This document shows positions 18,350 through 27,605 of a stretch of DNA of 64,000 bases, in pieces (the first letter of the stretch is position 1; every line of letters starts with the position of its first letter). The DNA lies in assembly GCF_001552475.1 (NCBI RefSeq), contig NZ_BCRG01000003.1, positions 1 to 64,000 on the forward strand. Reading direction: 5' to 3'. The DNA is from Microbacterium oleivorans NBRC 103075. GTDB taxonomy: Bacteria > Actinomycetota > Actinomycetes > Actinomycetales > Microbacteriaceae. A program made the position numbers and the translations under genes. The notes under the pieces are model-generated. The model saw nothing but the letters and a program-made list of their open reading frames with translations, did no database searches and was not told the DNA's origin.

Positions 18350-19339
18350 ATGGACATCGACCTGGGGCTGCTGCGGACTGTCGAACGCGAGCGGGAGATT
18401 CCGTTCGAAGAACTGATCCGGATCATCGAGCAGGCCATCCTGACCGCCTACGCGAAGCACACGTCTCCCGACGGCGAACTCCCCGAGGGCGCCCGCGCTC
18501 AGCTCGACCGCAAGACCGGCCACGTCGCGGTCTACATCCCGCTCCGTGATGAGGACGACGTCATCATCGGCGAAGAAGAATCGACGCCCGACGACTTCGG
18601 CCGCATCGCCGCCTTCGCCGCGAAGCAGGTCATCAGCCAGCGTCTCCGCGACATCGCGGACGACGCCGTGCTCGGCGAGTTCAAGGGCAAGGAAGGCGAC
18701 ATCGTCGCGGGCGTCGTGCAGCAGGGGCCCAACCCGCGCATGGTGCACGTCGACCTCGGCACGATCGAGGCGATCCTCCCGCCCGAGGAGCAGGTGCCGG
18801 GTGAGAACTACGCGCACGGTTCGCGCCTCCGCGTCTATGTGACGTCGGTGTCGAAGGGCATGAAGGGCCCGCAGATCACCGTGTCCCGCACGCACCCGGG
18901 TCTCGTCCGCAAGCTCTTCGCACTCGAGGTTCCCGAGATCGCCTCCGGCGTCGTCGAGATCATCTCGCTCGCCCGCGAAGCCGGTCACCGCACCAAGATC
19001 GCCGTCAAGGCGAACGACCCCGCCGTCAACGCGAAGGGCGCCTGCATCGGCGAGCTCGGCCGCCGCGTCCGTGCCGTCACCGAGGAGCTCGGCGGCGAGA
19101 AGATCGACATCGTCGACTACGACGAGACTCTTCCGAAGTTCGTCGCGAACGCCCTGTCGCCGGCCAAGGTGACGTCGAGCTTCGTGCTCGACCAGGCTAC
19201 GAAGGCCGTGCGGGCGCTCGTTCCCGATTACCAGCTTTCCCTGGCGATCGGCAAGGAAGGTCAGAACGCCCGGCTCGCGGCCAAATTGACCGGCGCCAAG
19301 ATCGACATCCAGCCCGACAGCATTCTCGACGAGTCCTGA
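18350..19339 (+). CDS. nusA: Transcription termination/antitermination factor NusA
   Basis: NusA binds RNA polymerase and nascent RNA, modulating pausing, termination and rRNA antitermination. The 329-residue protein is the short actinobacterial form: N-terminal polymerase-binding domain to about 110, an S1 domain near 115-190, then two KH domains (NDPAVNAKGACIGELG; SLAIGKEGQNARLAAKL). It lacks the C-terminal acidic repeats of E. coli NusA. GGGAGG precedes the ATG. It starts the nusA-ylxR-infB-rbfA run. The usual upstream partner rimP is not present. Confidence 0.97.
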   Translation: MDIDLGLLRTVEREREIPFEELIRIIEQAILTAYAKHTSPDGELPEGARAQLDRKTGHVAVYIPLRDEDDVIIGEEESTPDDFGRIAAFAAKQVISQRLRDIADDAVLGEFKGKEGDIVAGVVQQGPNPRMVHVDLGTIEAILPPEEQVPGENYAHGSRLRVYVTSVSKGMKGPQITVSRTHPGLVRKLFALEVPEIASGVVEIISLAREAGHRTKIAVKANDPAVNAKGACIGELGRRVRAVTEELGGEKIDIVDYDETLPKFVANALSPAKVTSSFVLDQATKAVRALVPDYQLSLAIGKEGQNARLAAKLTGAKIDIQPDSILDES

Positions 19340-19348
19340 CGCGGTAGG

Positions 19349-19615
19349 ATGGAACCTGTTCGAACGTGCGTGGGATGCCGCGCGCGTGCCCCCCGGTCCT
19401 CGTTGCTCCGCATCGTGGCCAGGGACGGTGCCCTCGTCATCGACGAGAAGGCCGTCCTCCCGGGTCGGGGCGCGTGGGTGCATGACACGGACAGATGCGT
19501 GAGCACCGCGGTCAAGCGGCGCGCATTCGGACGCGCACTACGGGTATCCACCCCGCTGGACACAGCGGGACTGGATGCGCGGACCACCAGAGAATCCCTC
19601 CAGCGAAACGGCTGA
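19349..19615 (+). CDS. ylxR: YlxR (DUF448) nucleoid/RNA-associated protein
   Basis: This small basic protein of 88 residues is nearly always found between nusA and infB. The family signature RTCVGCRARAP is at 5-15, and GRGAWVHDTDRCV near 40-52 carries the second conserved cysteine. Homologues bind nucleic acid, and one in Bacillus has been reported as a nucleoid-associated regulator. The ATG lies nine bases after nusA. Confidence 0.92.
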   Translation: MEPVRTCVGCRARAPRSSLLRIVARDGALVIDEKAVLPGRGAWVHDTDRCVSTAVKRRAFGRALRVSTPLDTAGLDARTTRESLQRNG

Positions 19616-19707
19616 ACGGCTATGGACACAAAGTGAACGGCTCGAAATGAGACCCGTCCGCGATTGACGGTCCACCCTGTCCGGGGTGGGCCCCAGACAG
19701 GAGAATT

Positions 19708-22458
19708 GTGGCAAAACCACGCGTGCACGAGATCGCTTCCGAGCTCGGCGTCGACAGTAAAGTCGCCCTCGCGAAGCTGAAGGAGCTCGGCGAATTCGTC
19801 AAGAGCCCCTCATCCACCATCGAGCCCCCCGTGGCTCGCAAGCTCCGCGCCGCCCTCGAGGCGGAAGGCGTGAAGGCACCCGCCGCCGCCCCCGCGAAGC
19901 CCGCTACCAAGGCACCGGCATCCGGCGCGACCCCCGGACCCCGTCCGTCGGCGCCGAAGCCCGCCCCGGCTCCCGAGCCCGCTGCCCCGGCAGCGCCTGA
20001 GCGGCCCGCGGCCGCCGAGAAGCCCGCGGCGTCTGCACCGGCTCCCGCGCCTGCAGCTGCGGAGAGCGACGCTCCCAAGCCCGGCGGCACGCCCGCGCCG
20101 GGTGCGACCGGTTCGCAGCCGCCCCGTCCCGGCGGCGCCGCGCCGCGTCCCGGCAACAACCCGTTCGCCAGCGCACAGGGCATGGGTCAGCGTCCCGCCG
20201 GCCCCCGCCCCGGCAACAACCCCTTCGCTTCGGCGCAGGGGATGGGCCAGCGTCCGAGCCCCGGCAACATCCCGCGCCCTCAGGCCCCGCGTCCGGGTGC
20301 CCCGCGTCCGGGTGCGCCCCGTCCCGGTGGTGCTGGTCGCCCCGGTGGCGCAGGTCGTCCCGGTGCTCCGTTCCAGCAGCGTCCCGGCGGTCCCGGCCGT
20401 CCCGGCGGTGCCGGTGGTTTCGGTGCAGCCCGTCCCGGTGGTGCACCTGCCGGCGGTTTCGCCGGTCGTCCCGGCGGTGGTGGCGGTCGAGGCCGTGGCC
20501 CCGGCGGCGGCACGGCCGGTGCCTTCGGTAAGGGTGGCGGCAAGTCCAAGCAGCGCAAGTCGCGCCGGGCGAAGCGGCAAGAGTTCGAGATGCGGTCGGC
20601 GCCTGTCGTCGGCGGCGTCAACGTCTCCAAGGGCAACGGCGAGATCATCCGCCTGCGTCGCGGTGCGTCGATCTCGGACTTCGCTGACAAGCTCGAGGCC
20701 CTCCGCGGGTACAACGTCCAGCCCGGCACCCTGGTGACGATTCTCTTCAACCTCGGCGAGATGGCCACGGCCACCGAGTCGCTGGACGAGGCGACGTTCG
20801 AGATCCTCGGGGAGGAGCTCGGCTACAAGATCCAGATGGTCTCGCCCGAGGACGAGGACAAAGAGCTCCTCGAGGGCTTCGGTCTCGACCTCGAGGCCGA
20901 GCTGGAGGCGGAGAGCGAGGATGACCTCGAGATCCGTCCTCCCGTGGTCACCGTCATGGGCCACGTCGACCACGGTAAGACGCGACTGCTCGATGCGATC
21001 CGTCAGACCAACGTCGTCGGTGGTGAGGCGGGTGGCATCACCCAGCACATCGGTGCGTACCAGGTGTGGACCGAGCACGAGGGCATCGAGCGCGCGATCA
21101 CCTTCATCGACACCCCGGGTCACGAGGCGTTCACCGCCATGCGTGCCCGTGGTGCGCAGGTGACCGACCTCGCGATCCTCGTGGTCGCGGCCGACGACGG
21201 CATCATGCCGCAGACGGTCGAGGCGTTGAACCACGCTCAGGCAGCCAACGTGCCGATCGTCGTCGCGGTCAACAAGGTCGACAAGCCCGACGCCAACCCG
21301 GCGAAGGTCCGTCAGCAGCTGACCGAGTACGGCCTCGTGGCAGAGGAGTACGGCGGCGACGTCATGTTCGTCGACGTCTCGGCTCGCCAGGGCACCAACA
21401 TCCAGGAGCTTCTGGATGCCGTCCTGCTCACCGCCGACGCGGGTCTGGACCTCACGGCCAACCCGAACAAGGCGGCGCGTGGTGTCGCGATCGAAGCCAA
21501 GCTCGACAAGGGCCGCGGTTCGGTCGCCACGGTGCTGATCCAGTCCGGAACGCTGCGCATCGGTGACGCGATCGTCGCCGGCACGGCTTACGGCCGCGTC
21601 CGCGCCATGATCGACGAGAACGGCGATGCCGTGGACGAGGCGTACCCGTCGCGTCCCGTGCAGGTGCAGGGTCTGAACTCCGTGCCCCGCGCCGGCGACG
21701 TGTTCATCGTCACCGAAGAGGACCGCATGGCGCGCCAGATCGCTGAGAAGCGTGAAGCGGTCGAGCGCAACGCTCAGCTGGCCAAGGCCCGCAAGCGCAT
21801 CTCGCTCGAGGACTTCACCCGCGCTCTCGAAGAGGGCAAGGTCGAGTCGCTCAACCTCATCATCAAGGGTGACGTCTCGGGTGCCGTTGAGGCCCTCGAG
21901 GAGTCGCTCCTCAAGATCGAGGTCGACGACAGCGTCCAGCTGCGCATCATCCACCGCGGTGTCGGTGCCGTCACCGAGTCGGACATCAACCTGGCGACGA
22001 TCGACAACGCGATCGTCATCGGCTTCAACGTCCGACCCGACGCGAAGGCCCGCGAGCGTGCCGCCCGTGAGGGCGTGGACGTCCGGTTCTACTCGGTCAT
22101 CTACAACGCGATCGACGACGTCGAGCAGTCCCTCCAGGGCATGCTCAAGCCGGAGTTCGAAGAGATCCAGTCGGGTGTCGCCGAGATCCGCGAGGTGTTC
22201 CGCTCCTCCAAGTTCGGCAACATCGCCGGTGTCATCGTCCGCTCCGGAACGATCACGCGAAACGCCAAGGCCCGCGTCATCCGCGACGGTGTGGTCCTGG
22301 CCGATGGCCTGGCCATCGAGTCGCTGCGTCGCTTCAAGGATGACGTCACCGAGGTCCGTACGGACTTCGAGGCCGGTATCGGTCTCGGCAAGTACAACGA
22401 CATCCAGATCGGCGACGAGATCGAGACCACTGAAATGGTCGAGAAGCCGCGCGGCTGA
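19708..22458 (+). CDS. infB: Translation initiation factor IF-2
   Basis: This GTPase brings fMet-tRNA to the 30S subunit and promotes subunit joining. The 916-residue protein has an IF2N helix domain ([20 protein letters not shown]). A Pro/Ala/Gly/Arg-rich linker at about 55-285 includes a near-duplicate [18 protein letters not shown] second N domain follows, then the G domain with [14 protein letters not shown] and NKVDKPD, and the C-terminal barrels. The GTG start is preceded by GGAGAATT. The linker is of low complexity and probably disordered. A large hairpin separates it from rbfA. Confidence 0.97.
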   Translation: MAKPRVHEIASELGVDSKVALAKLKELGEFVKSPSSTIEPPVARKLRAALEAEGVKAPAAAPAKPATKAPASGATPGPRPSAPKPAPAPEPAAPAAPERPAAAEKPAASAPAPAPAAAESDAPKPGGTPAPGATGSQPPRPGGAAPRPGNNPFASAQGMGQRPAGPRPGNNPFASAQGMGQRPSPGNIPRPQAPRPGAPRPGAPRPGGAGRPGGAGRPGAPFQQRPGGPGRPGGAGGFGAARPGGAPAGGFAGRPGGGGGRGRGPGGGTAGAFGKGGGKSKQRKSRRAKRQEFEMRSAPVVGGVNVSKGNGEIIRLRRGASISDFADKLEALRGYNVQPGTLVTILFNLGEMATATESLDEATFEILGEELGYKIQMVSPEDEDKELLEGFGLDLEAELEAESEDDLEIRPPVVTVMGHVDHGKTRLLDAIRQTNVVGGEAGGITQHIGAYQVWTEHEGIERAITFIDTPGHEAFTAMRARGAQVTDLAILVVAADDGIMPQTVEALNHAQAANVPIVVAVNKVDKPDANPAKVRQQLTEYGLVAEEYGGDVMFVDVSARQGTNIQELLDAVLLTADAGLDLTANPNKAARGVAIEAKLDKGRGSVATVLIQSGTLRIGDAIVAGTAYGRVRAMIDENGDAVDEAYPSRPVQVQGLNSVPRAGDVFIVTEEDRMARQIAEKREAVERNAQLAKARKRISLEDFTRALEEGKVESLNLIIKGDVSGAVEALEESLLKIEVDDSVQLRIIHRGVGAVTESDINLATIDNAIVIGFNVRPDAKARERAAREGVDVRFYSVIYNAIDDVEQSLQGMLKPEFEEIQSGVAEIREVFRSSKFGNIAGVIVRSGTITRNAKARVIRDGVVLADGLAIESLRRFKDDVTEVRTDFEAGIGLGKYNDIQIGDEIETTEMVEKPRG

Positions 22459-22476
22459 TCTGAGTCTGTTTGCTAC

Positions 22477-22542
22477 GGCGATGGATGCCGCCGGGATAAC
22501 GGGACCCTTGAGACCCCGACTATCCCGGCGACATCCATCGCC
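22477..22542. terminator. Long hairpin between infB and rbfA
   Basis: A 22-bp stem with one mismatch (arms 22477-22498 and 22521-22542, starting GGCGATGGATG and ending CATCCATCGCC) encloses a 22-base loop. No U-tract follows, so it may be a partial terminator, RNase processing site or mRNA stabiliser rather than a full stop, since rbfA follows within 55 bases. Confidence 0.55.
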
Positions 22543-22596
22543 TCCGCACTTCCCCCGTCAGCCGACCGCGGGCGGGGAGAACAAGAGGAGAAAGAC

Positions 22597-23028
22597 ATGG
22601 CCGGAGAACGGCAGGCACGGCTGGCGGACCGCATCCGCGTCGTCATCGCGGAGCGCCTCGAGAAGGGGCTGCGCGACCCGCGGCTCGGATTCGTCACGAT
22701 TACCGACGTCCGCGTGACGGGTGATCTGCAGCACGCATCCGTCTTCTACACCGTCTACGGCGATGACGAAGCGCGGACGGACTCCGCCGCGGCACTGAAG
22801 GCGGCGACCGGACTGCTCCGCAGCGAGGTCGGGCGTCAGCTCGGCACACGGCTCACTCCGAGCCTCGAGTTCATCCTCGACGCCCTCCCCGAGAACGCGG
22901 GACACATCGAGGAGCTTCTGCGCGCAGCGCGCGAGCGCGACGCCGAGGTCGCGGGCATCGCGGCATCCGGCACCTACGCCGGCGAAGCCGACCCGTACGT
23001 GAAGGCGCGCGAAGAAGACGAAGACTGA
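22597..23028 (+). CDS. rbfA: 30S ribosome-binding factor RbfA
   Basis: RbfA assists 16S rRNA maturation and 30S assembly, especially in the cold. The 143-residue protein has a KH-like fold with RLADRIRVVIAERLEKGLRDPRL, split by its turn, and the hallmark FVTITDVRVTGDLQHASVFY strand. An acidic C-terminal tail ends EDED. AGAGGAGAAAG precedes the ATG. It is the last gene of the nusA cluster and converges on mutY six bases later. Confidence 0.95.
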   Translation: MAGERQARLADRIRVVIAERLEKGLRDPRLGFVTITDVRVTGDLQHASVFYTVYGDDEARTDSAAALKAATGLLRSEVGRQLGTRLTPSLEFILDALPENAGHIEELLRAARERDAEVAGIAASGTYAGEADPYVKAREEDED

Positions 23029-23034
23029 CCCGCG

Positions 23035-23901
23035 TCAGCGCGGCAGATGCAGCATCCCGCCGGTGGCCTCGACCAGGCCGTCGGCGATGAGTGAGTCGAT
23101 GGCCCGGTCCCGCTGACGCGGGTCGGGCCATTCGGCGATCACGTCCGCTGCGCGCGCGACGTGGTCGTCGGCATCCCGCAGCACCTTCAACACGGCGCCG
23201 CGGGCCTGCCGGTCGCTGCCCTCGTAGCGCGCCTGCTTGCGGCGCTCGTCGCCGGTGTCGGGATAACCCGCCGCTCGCCACGCGCAGGCGTCGGCGAGGG
23301 GGCAGACCTCGCAGCGAGGGGAGCGCGCCGTGCAGACGACGGCGCCGAGCTCCATCGCGGCCGCGTTGACGAGGGCGGCATCGTCGACGGCCTCGGGCAG
23401 GATCGCCGTCATCGCGGCGAGATCGGCCTTGGCGGGTGAGCCGGGCTGGGAGCGTCCGTCGACCGCGCGCGCGAGCACGCGTCGGGTGTTCGTGTCGACG
23501 ACGGGATGCCGGTCGCCGTAGGCGAACACCGCGACCGCGCGAGCCGTGTAGTCACCGATGCCCGTGAGGGCGAGAAGCGCGTCGACGTCGCGGGGCACGA
23601 CCCCGTCGTGACGATCGCGGATCTCCGTCGCCGCGCGGTGGAGCCAGAGCGCCCGACGCGGGTAGCCGAGGTTCGCCCACAGGCGCACCGCGTCCGCCGG
23701 GGGAGCGGCGGCGAGGTCGGCAGGGGTGGGCCAGCGCGTGAGCCACTCCTCGAGGCGCGGGATGACGCGGGCCACTGGAGTCTGCTGCAGCATGAACTCG
23801 CTCACGAGCGTGCCCCAGGCGCCGAAACCGTCGCGTCGCCACGGCAGGTCCCGGGCATTCTCGCGGTACCACGCGATCAGCGGCGGGGCGAGGTCGGGCA
23901 C
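23035..23901 (-). CDS. mutY: A/G-specific adenine glycosylase
   Basis: It removes adenine mispaired with 8-oxoguanine. The 288-residue protein has the helix-hairpin-helix LTGIGDYTARAVAVFAYG with the catalytic Asp in VVDTNTRRV. The LQQTPVARV motif near 38-46 contacts the lesion pair. Its 4Fe-4S loop is CTARSPRCEVCPLADAC (C-x6-C-x2-C-x5-C). The C-terminal Nudix-like 8-oxoG domain of E. coli MutY is much reduced, replaced by a short winged-helix-like tail. GTG start, leaderless, from a TAGGCT box shared in mirror image with truB. Confidence 0.93.
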   Translation of the reverse strand: MPDLAPPLIAWYRENARDLPWRRDGFGAWGTLVSEFMLQQTPVARVIPRLEEWLTRWPTPADLAAAPPADAVRLWANLGYPRRALWLHRAATEIRDRHDGVVPRDVDALLALTGIGDYTARAVAVFAYGDRHPVVDTNTRRVLARAVDGRSQPGSPAKADLAAMTAILPEAVDDAALVNAAAMELGAVVCTARSPRCEVCPLADACAWRAAGYPDTGDERRKQARYEGSDRQARGAVLKVLRDADDHVARAADVIAEWPDPRQRDRAIDSLIADGLVEATGGMLHLPR

Positions 23902-23907
23902 CGCTCC

Positions 23908-23917
23908 AGCCTAGGCT
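23908..23917. promoter_or_regulatory. Symmetric bidirectional -10 box for mutY and truB
   Basis: AGCCTAGGCT reads TAGGCT on each strand. On minus it is six bases from the mutY GTG, and on plus seven bases from the truB ATG. The flanks extend the symmetry to CCAGCCTAGGCTGG. Polymerase cannot occupy both directions at once. Confidence 0.65.
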
Positions 23918-23924
23918 GGAACCC

Positions 23925-24821
23925 ATGCAGCACAGCCAGGGGAGCGGCGGGATCCTCCTCGTCGACAAGCCGGGGGGCGTCACCAGCCACGACATCGTGG
24001 CGCGGGCCCGCCGCGCGTTGAACACGCGCAAGATCGGCCACGCCGGCACGCTCGACCCGATGGCGACCGGACTCCTCGTGTTGGGCATCGGGCACTCCAC
24101 AAGGCTCCTCACTTACGTCGTGGGCCTCGACAAGACGTACGAGGCCACGATCCGCCTGGGGGTCACGACGGACTCCGATGACGCCGACGGAGTTGACACC
24201 TCCCGGACGGATGCCGCCCACGTCACCGACGAGGCGATCCAGGGTGGCATCCGCTCGCTGACCGGGCCGATGGCCCAGGTTCCGAGCACCGTGTCGGCGA
24301 TCAAGGTCGGTGGACGCCGCGCGTACGACCTCGCACGCGCGGGCGTCGAGGTGGAGCTCAAGGCGCGCGACGTCGTCGTCAGCCGGTTCGAGGTTCGCGG
24401 CATCCATCGTCGCGACGGTGTCATCGACGTGGACGTCGTCGTGGACTGCTCGAGCGGCACCTACATCCGCGCCCTCGCCCGTGACCTCGGAGCCGACCTC
24501 GGCGTCGGCGGCCACCTCACGGCGCTCCGGCGCACGTGCGTCGGACCGTTCGACGTCTCCGACGCTGTCACCGAGTTGACCCCCGATGCGCCGCTGCAGG
24601 ATGCCGCGGGTGTCGCGGCATCCCTGCTCGGCGCCTTCCCGGTCACCGCCGACGAAGCGCGCGATCTCCGTCACGGCAAGCGACTGCTCGGTGCCGCCGA
24701 ACGACTGCAGGGGGAGACTCCGGCCGCGATCGCGCCCGACGGTGTGCTCGTCGGAATCGTCGGCCGGCGCGGCGACGACGTGAAGAGCCTCATGAACATG
24801 CCCGAGGAGCAGCAGCCGTGA
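23925..24821 (+). CDS. truB: tRNA pseudouridine(55) synthase
   Basis: TruB converts U55 of tRNA to pseudouridine. The 298-residue protein has GILLVDKPGGVTSHD at the start and the catalytic aspartate in GHAGTLDPMATG near 45. RRAYDLARAG and YIRALARDLG follow, with a C-terminal domain of about 80 residues. The ATG is seven bases from a TAGGCT box, so the mRNA is probably leaderless. Its TGA overlaps the GTG of the next membrane protein. Confidence 0.96.
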   Translation: MQHSQGSGGILLVDKPGGVTSHDIVARARRALNTRKIGHAGTLDPMATGLLVLGIGHSTRLLTYVVGLDKTYEATIRLGVTTDSDDADGVDTSRTDAAHVTDEAIQGGIRSLTGPMAQVPSTVSAIKVGGRRAYDLARAGVEVELKARDVVVSRFEVRGIHRRDGVIDVDVVVDCSSGTYIRALARDLGADLGVGGHLTALRRTCVGPFDVSDAVTELTPDAPLQDAAGVAASLLGAFPVTADEARDLRHGKRLLGAAERLQGETPAAIAPDGVLVGIVGRRGDDVKSLMNMPEEQQP

Positions 24822-25186
24822 TCGCCTGGTTCACTGTCGCGCAGATCGTCGTCGCGTGCGCCGCGGGTCTGCTTTGCACCGTGCTGGGACTCGTCGGACG
24901 ACGCCCGAGCGATCTGTCCGTCGGCACGCAGGCGCTCATCCTCGTGCTCCTGGTCGTGCAGGTGGTGATCGCGATCATCGCTCCGCTCGCGGGCAATCCG
25001 CCTACGGGCGACCTCCTCGAGTTCTGGGTGTACCTCGTATCGGCGGTGCTGATCCCGCCCGCGGCCGTCATCTGGGCGCTCATCGAGCGCAGCCGTTGGA
25101 GCACGGTGGTCATGGGATTCGCCGCGTTCGCGATCGCGATCATGGTGTGGCGCATGAACGTCATCTGGACCGTCCAGGTCGCCTGA
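24818..25186 (+). CDS. Small four-helix membrane protein
   Basis: The 122-residue protein has four hydrophobic segments (about 3-25, 37-56, 65-87 and 96-116) and very short loops. It has no recognised domain. The GTG start overlaps the truB stop (GTGA), showing translational coupling. In related genomes genes of this type sit between truB and ribF, but no function is known to me. Confidence 0.8.
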   Translation: MIAWFTVAQIVVACAAGLLCTVLGLVGRRPSDLSVGTQALILVLLVVQVVIAIIAPLAGNPPTGDLLEFWVYLVSAVLIPPAAVIWALIERSRWSTVVMGFAAFAIAIMVWRMNVIWTVQVA

Positions 25187-25243
25187 GCGCGACACGGGCG
25201 GGACGGCGAGGGCACCCCGCGCCGGTCGTAGGATTGAGGTGCC

Positions 25244-25708
25244 ATGCCTGAGACCGCGCCGCCCTCGACCGCTTCGTCGGCCGCATCCTCCTCGTCCCCT
25301 CGTCGGATGACCGGCATCGGGCGGGTCCTGGTCGTCGTGTACGCGATCATGGCGCTCGGAGCGACGGGACGCTCCTTCGTCCAGATCGTCCGGGACTTCG
25401 ACGATGCGCCGCTCGCGTACTCGCTCTCGGCGCTCTCAGCGCTCGTCTACATCCTCGCGACCCTCGCCCTGATCTTCAGCGCGTCGGAGCGGTGGTACCG
25501 CGTCGCCTGGGCGGCCATCGTCTTCGAGCTCGTCGGGGTTCTGGTCGTCGGGACACTGTCGCTCACGCACCCCGAGCTGTTCAACCATCCGACGGTCTGG
25601 TCGGGCTACGGCATCGGGTACGTGCTGATCCCGCTCGTGCTGCCCTTCTTGGGTATCTGGTGGCTCGTCGCGCATCGCCACATCCGTCCGACGGAGGTGG
25701 CGGCATGA
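25244..25708 (+). CDS. Small four-helix membrane protein upstream of ribF
   Basis: The 154-residue protein has a Ser/Ala/Thr-rich cytoplasmic N-terminus of about 25 residues, then four membrane helices with RIVRDF-like and RWYRV loops. It ends in a basic HRHIRP tail. No family is recognised. GAGGTG precedes the ATG, and a TAGGAT box lies nine bases upstream of it. Its stop overlaps the ribF start (ATGA), so it is cotranslated with ribF. Confidence 0.78.
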   Translation: MPETAPPSTASSAASSSSPRRMTGIGRVLVVVYAIMALGATGRSFVQIVRDFDDAPLAYSLSALSALVYILATLALIFSASERWYRVAWAAIVFELVGVLVVGTLSLTHPELFNHPTVWSGYGIGYVLIPLVLPFLGIWWLVAHRHIRPTEVAA

Positions 25709-26664
25709 TCGTCTTCCGCGACCCGATGGAGATCCCCGAGGGCTTCGGCCCGAGTGTCGTCGCGATCGGCAAGTTCGACGGTGTGCACTCCGGTCACCGC
25801 GCCGTCGTCGACCGTGCCCGGGTCACGGCGACGGATGCCGGGGCTCGCGTCGTCGCGGTCACCTTCGACCGTAACCCGCTCAGCCTGCTGCGTCCCGAGC
25901 GCTGCCCCGAGGCGCTCGTCAGCGTCGACCAGAAGATCGCGCTCCTCCGCGACGCCGGGGTCGACGCCGTCCTCGTCCTCCGCTTCGATGAGGCCCTCGC
26001 GGCGCTCGCGCCCGAGACCTTCGCCGAGCACATCCTGGTCGACGCGCTGGGCGCCGTCCGCGTCATGGTGGGCGCCGATTTCCGCTTCGGTCGCGGCGGA
26101 GTGGGGACCCCCGAGTTCCTCGTCGCCTTCGGGCAGGAGCACGGCTTCACCGTCGACGTCGTCGGTGACGTCCAGGGCGGCGGCCGCCGGGTCTCCTCGA
26201 CGTGGGTGCGCGAACTGCTCGCCGCGGGCCAGGTCGAGGACGCTGCACGCCTCCTGGGACGACCCCACGCCGTCCGCGCCGAGGTCGTCCACGGTCTGAA
26301 GCGCGGCCGCGAGCTCGGCTACCCGACGGCGAACCTCGCCACGGAGGCCGAGGGCTTCATCCCCGCCGACGGCGTGTACGCCGGCTGGCTCGTCGACGAG
26401 GGGACGGATGCCGGTGGCTACGCCCCCGCGACCCGGTACGCCGCCGCGATCTCCGTCGGCACGAACCCCACGTTCGACGACGTTCCCGTCCGCCAGGTCG
26501 AGGCCTACGTCCTCGACGAGACGGGCCTCGACCTGTACGGACACATCGTGCAGGTGCAGTTCACCGCACGCGTCCGAGGCATGGTGCGCTTCGACGGCGT
26601 CGAGGCGCTGATCGCGCAGATGGATGCCGACGTCACCGCCGTTCGGTCTGCGCTGCAGTCCTGA
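25705..26664 (+). CDS. ribF: Bifunctional riboflavin kinase / FAD synthetase
   Basis: It makes FMN from riboflavin and then FAD. The 319-residue protein has the adenylyltransferase half first (KFDGVHSGHRAVV, then GADFRFGRGG and VSSTWVRELL) and the flavokinase half from about 190 (GRELGYPTANL, GVYAGW, and GTNPTFDD). The ATG at 25705 is fixed by overlap with the upstream stop. It converges with deoC, three bases away. Confidence 0.95.
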   Translation: MIVFRDPMEIPEGFGPSVVAIGKFDGVHSGHRAVVDRARVTATDAGARVVAVTFDRNPLSLLRPERCPEALVSVDQKIALLRDAGVDAVLVLRFDEALAALAPETFAEHILVDALGAVRVMVGADFRFGRGGVGTPEFLVAFGQEHGFTVDVVGDVQGGGRRVSSTWVRELLAAGQVEDAARLLGRPHAVRAEVVHGLKRGRELGYPTANLATEAEGFIPADGVYAGWLVDEGTDAGGYAPATRYAAAISVGTNPTFDDVPVRQVEAYVLDETGLDLYGHIVQVQFTARVRGMVRFDGVEALIAQMDADVTAVRSALQS

Positions 26665-26667
26665 GCC

Positions 26668-27378
26668 TCAGTACGAGGTGTCGTCCACGGCGCCGGTCGC
26701 GCCTGCTCCGGCATCCACTCGACGTGCTTCACCGAGGATGACGGCGCTGCCGCTCGTGCCGAGGCGCGTCGCGCCGGCATCGATCATGGCGAGGGCGTCG
26801 GCGTAGCTGCGGACTCCGCCGGACGCCTTCACCTGCACGTCGGCACCGACGGTGCGACGCATCAGCTCGACGTGGGGGACCGTCGCGCCGCCGCCGGCGA
26901 AGCCCGTGGAGGTCTTGACGAAGTGCGCGCCACCCGCTTCGGTGAGGCGGCTGCCTCGCTCGATCTGCTCGTCGTCGAGGAGGGCGGTCTCGAGGATCAC
27001 TTTCGTCACGTGTCCGTCCGCAGCGTCGACGACCGCGCGGATGTCGGCGACGACCACGTCGTCGAAGCCGGAGCGGAGAGCGGCGATGTTGACGACCATG
27101 TCGACCTCGGCGGCGCCGTCGGCGATCGCCTGGCGGGTCTCGGCGACCTTCGCCGCGGTGGAGGTCGTGCCGTGGGGGAAGCCGATGACCGTGCCGACGG
27201 CCACGCCGGTGCCGGCCAGCCGCTCGACGGCGTGGGGGATGTCGCTCGGGCGCACGCAGACGCTGAAGACGCCCCACTCGGCCGCGATGTCGAGCTCTGC
27301 ATCGACATCGGCACGAGTGAGCTCGGGCTTCAGGATCGCGTGGTCGATGGTGGCGGCGAGTTCACGTTCGGTGGGCAT
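26668..27378 (-). CDS. deoC: Deoxyribose-phosphate aldolase
   Basis: This class I aldolase splits 2-deoxyribose 5-phosphate to glyceraldehyde 3-phosphate and acetaldehyde in deoxynucleoside catabolism. The 236-residue TIM barrel shows IDHAILKPELT, VIGFPHGTT, the Schiff-base lysine in HFVKTSTGF and the second lysine in VKASGGVR, with a RLGTSGS phosphate-binding turn. The ATG at 27378 is preferred over a GTG six bases upstream because GGTGAG lies before it. No other deo genes are adjacent. Confidence 0.93.
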   Translation of the reverse strand: MPTERELAATIDHAILKPELTRADVDAELDIAAEWGVFSVCVRPSDIPHAVERLAGTGVAVGTVIGFPHGTTSTAAKVAETRQAIADGAAEVDMVVNIAALRSGFDDVVVADIRAVVDAADGHVTKVILETALLDDEQIERGSRLTEAGGAHFVKTSTGFAGGGATVPHVELMRRTVGADVQVKASGGVRSYADALAMIDAGATRLGTSGSAVILGEARRVDAGAGATGAVDDTSY

Positions 27379-27436
27379 GCTCACCAGCGTACGCGTCCGC
27401 TCCGGTGCGGCGACGTGTCCCGCGTCCCGGACGCGC

Positions 27437-27605
27437 TAGACTGGCGCCTGAAGGATTCCTCCGTCGCCGCAGCTCGCAGAAGCGAGTACCCGCAGCCGGA
27501 GGATCCGAGGAACACACCTCGCCGCGACTCGTCCGTCGCGGTCCCGTAAGACGTCGTCACTGACGGCGATCGCCGGCATCCGCCGGTGTCACGCTCAGGA
27601 GGAGC
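27437..27605 (+). promoter_or_regulatory. Promoter and long structured leader of the SNF2 helicase gene
   Basis: TAGACT at 27437-27442 is the likely -10, giving a leader of roughly 155 bases. It contains an inner CTCGC-AGAA-GCGAG hairpin (27473-27486) inside an outer stem of GGATTCCTCCG (27453-27463) with CGGAGGATCC (27497-27506), with one bulge. AGGAGG precedes the ATG. Confidence 0.45.
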
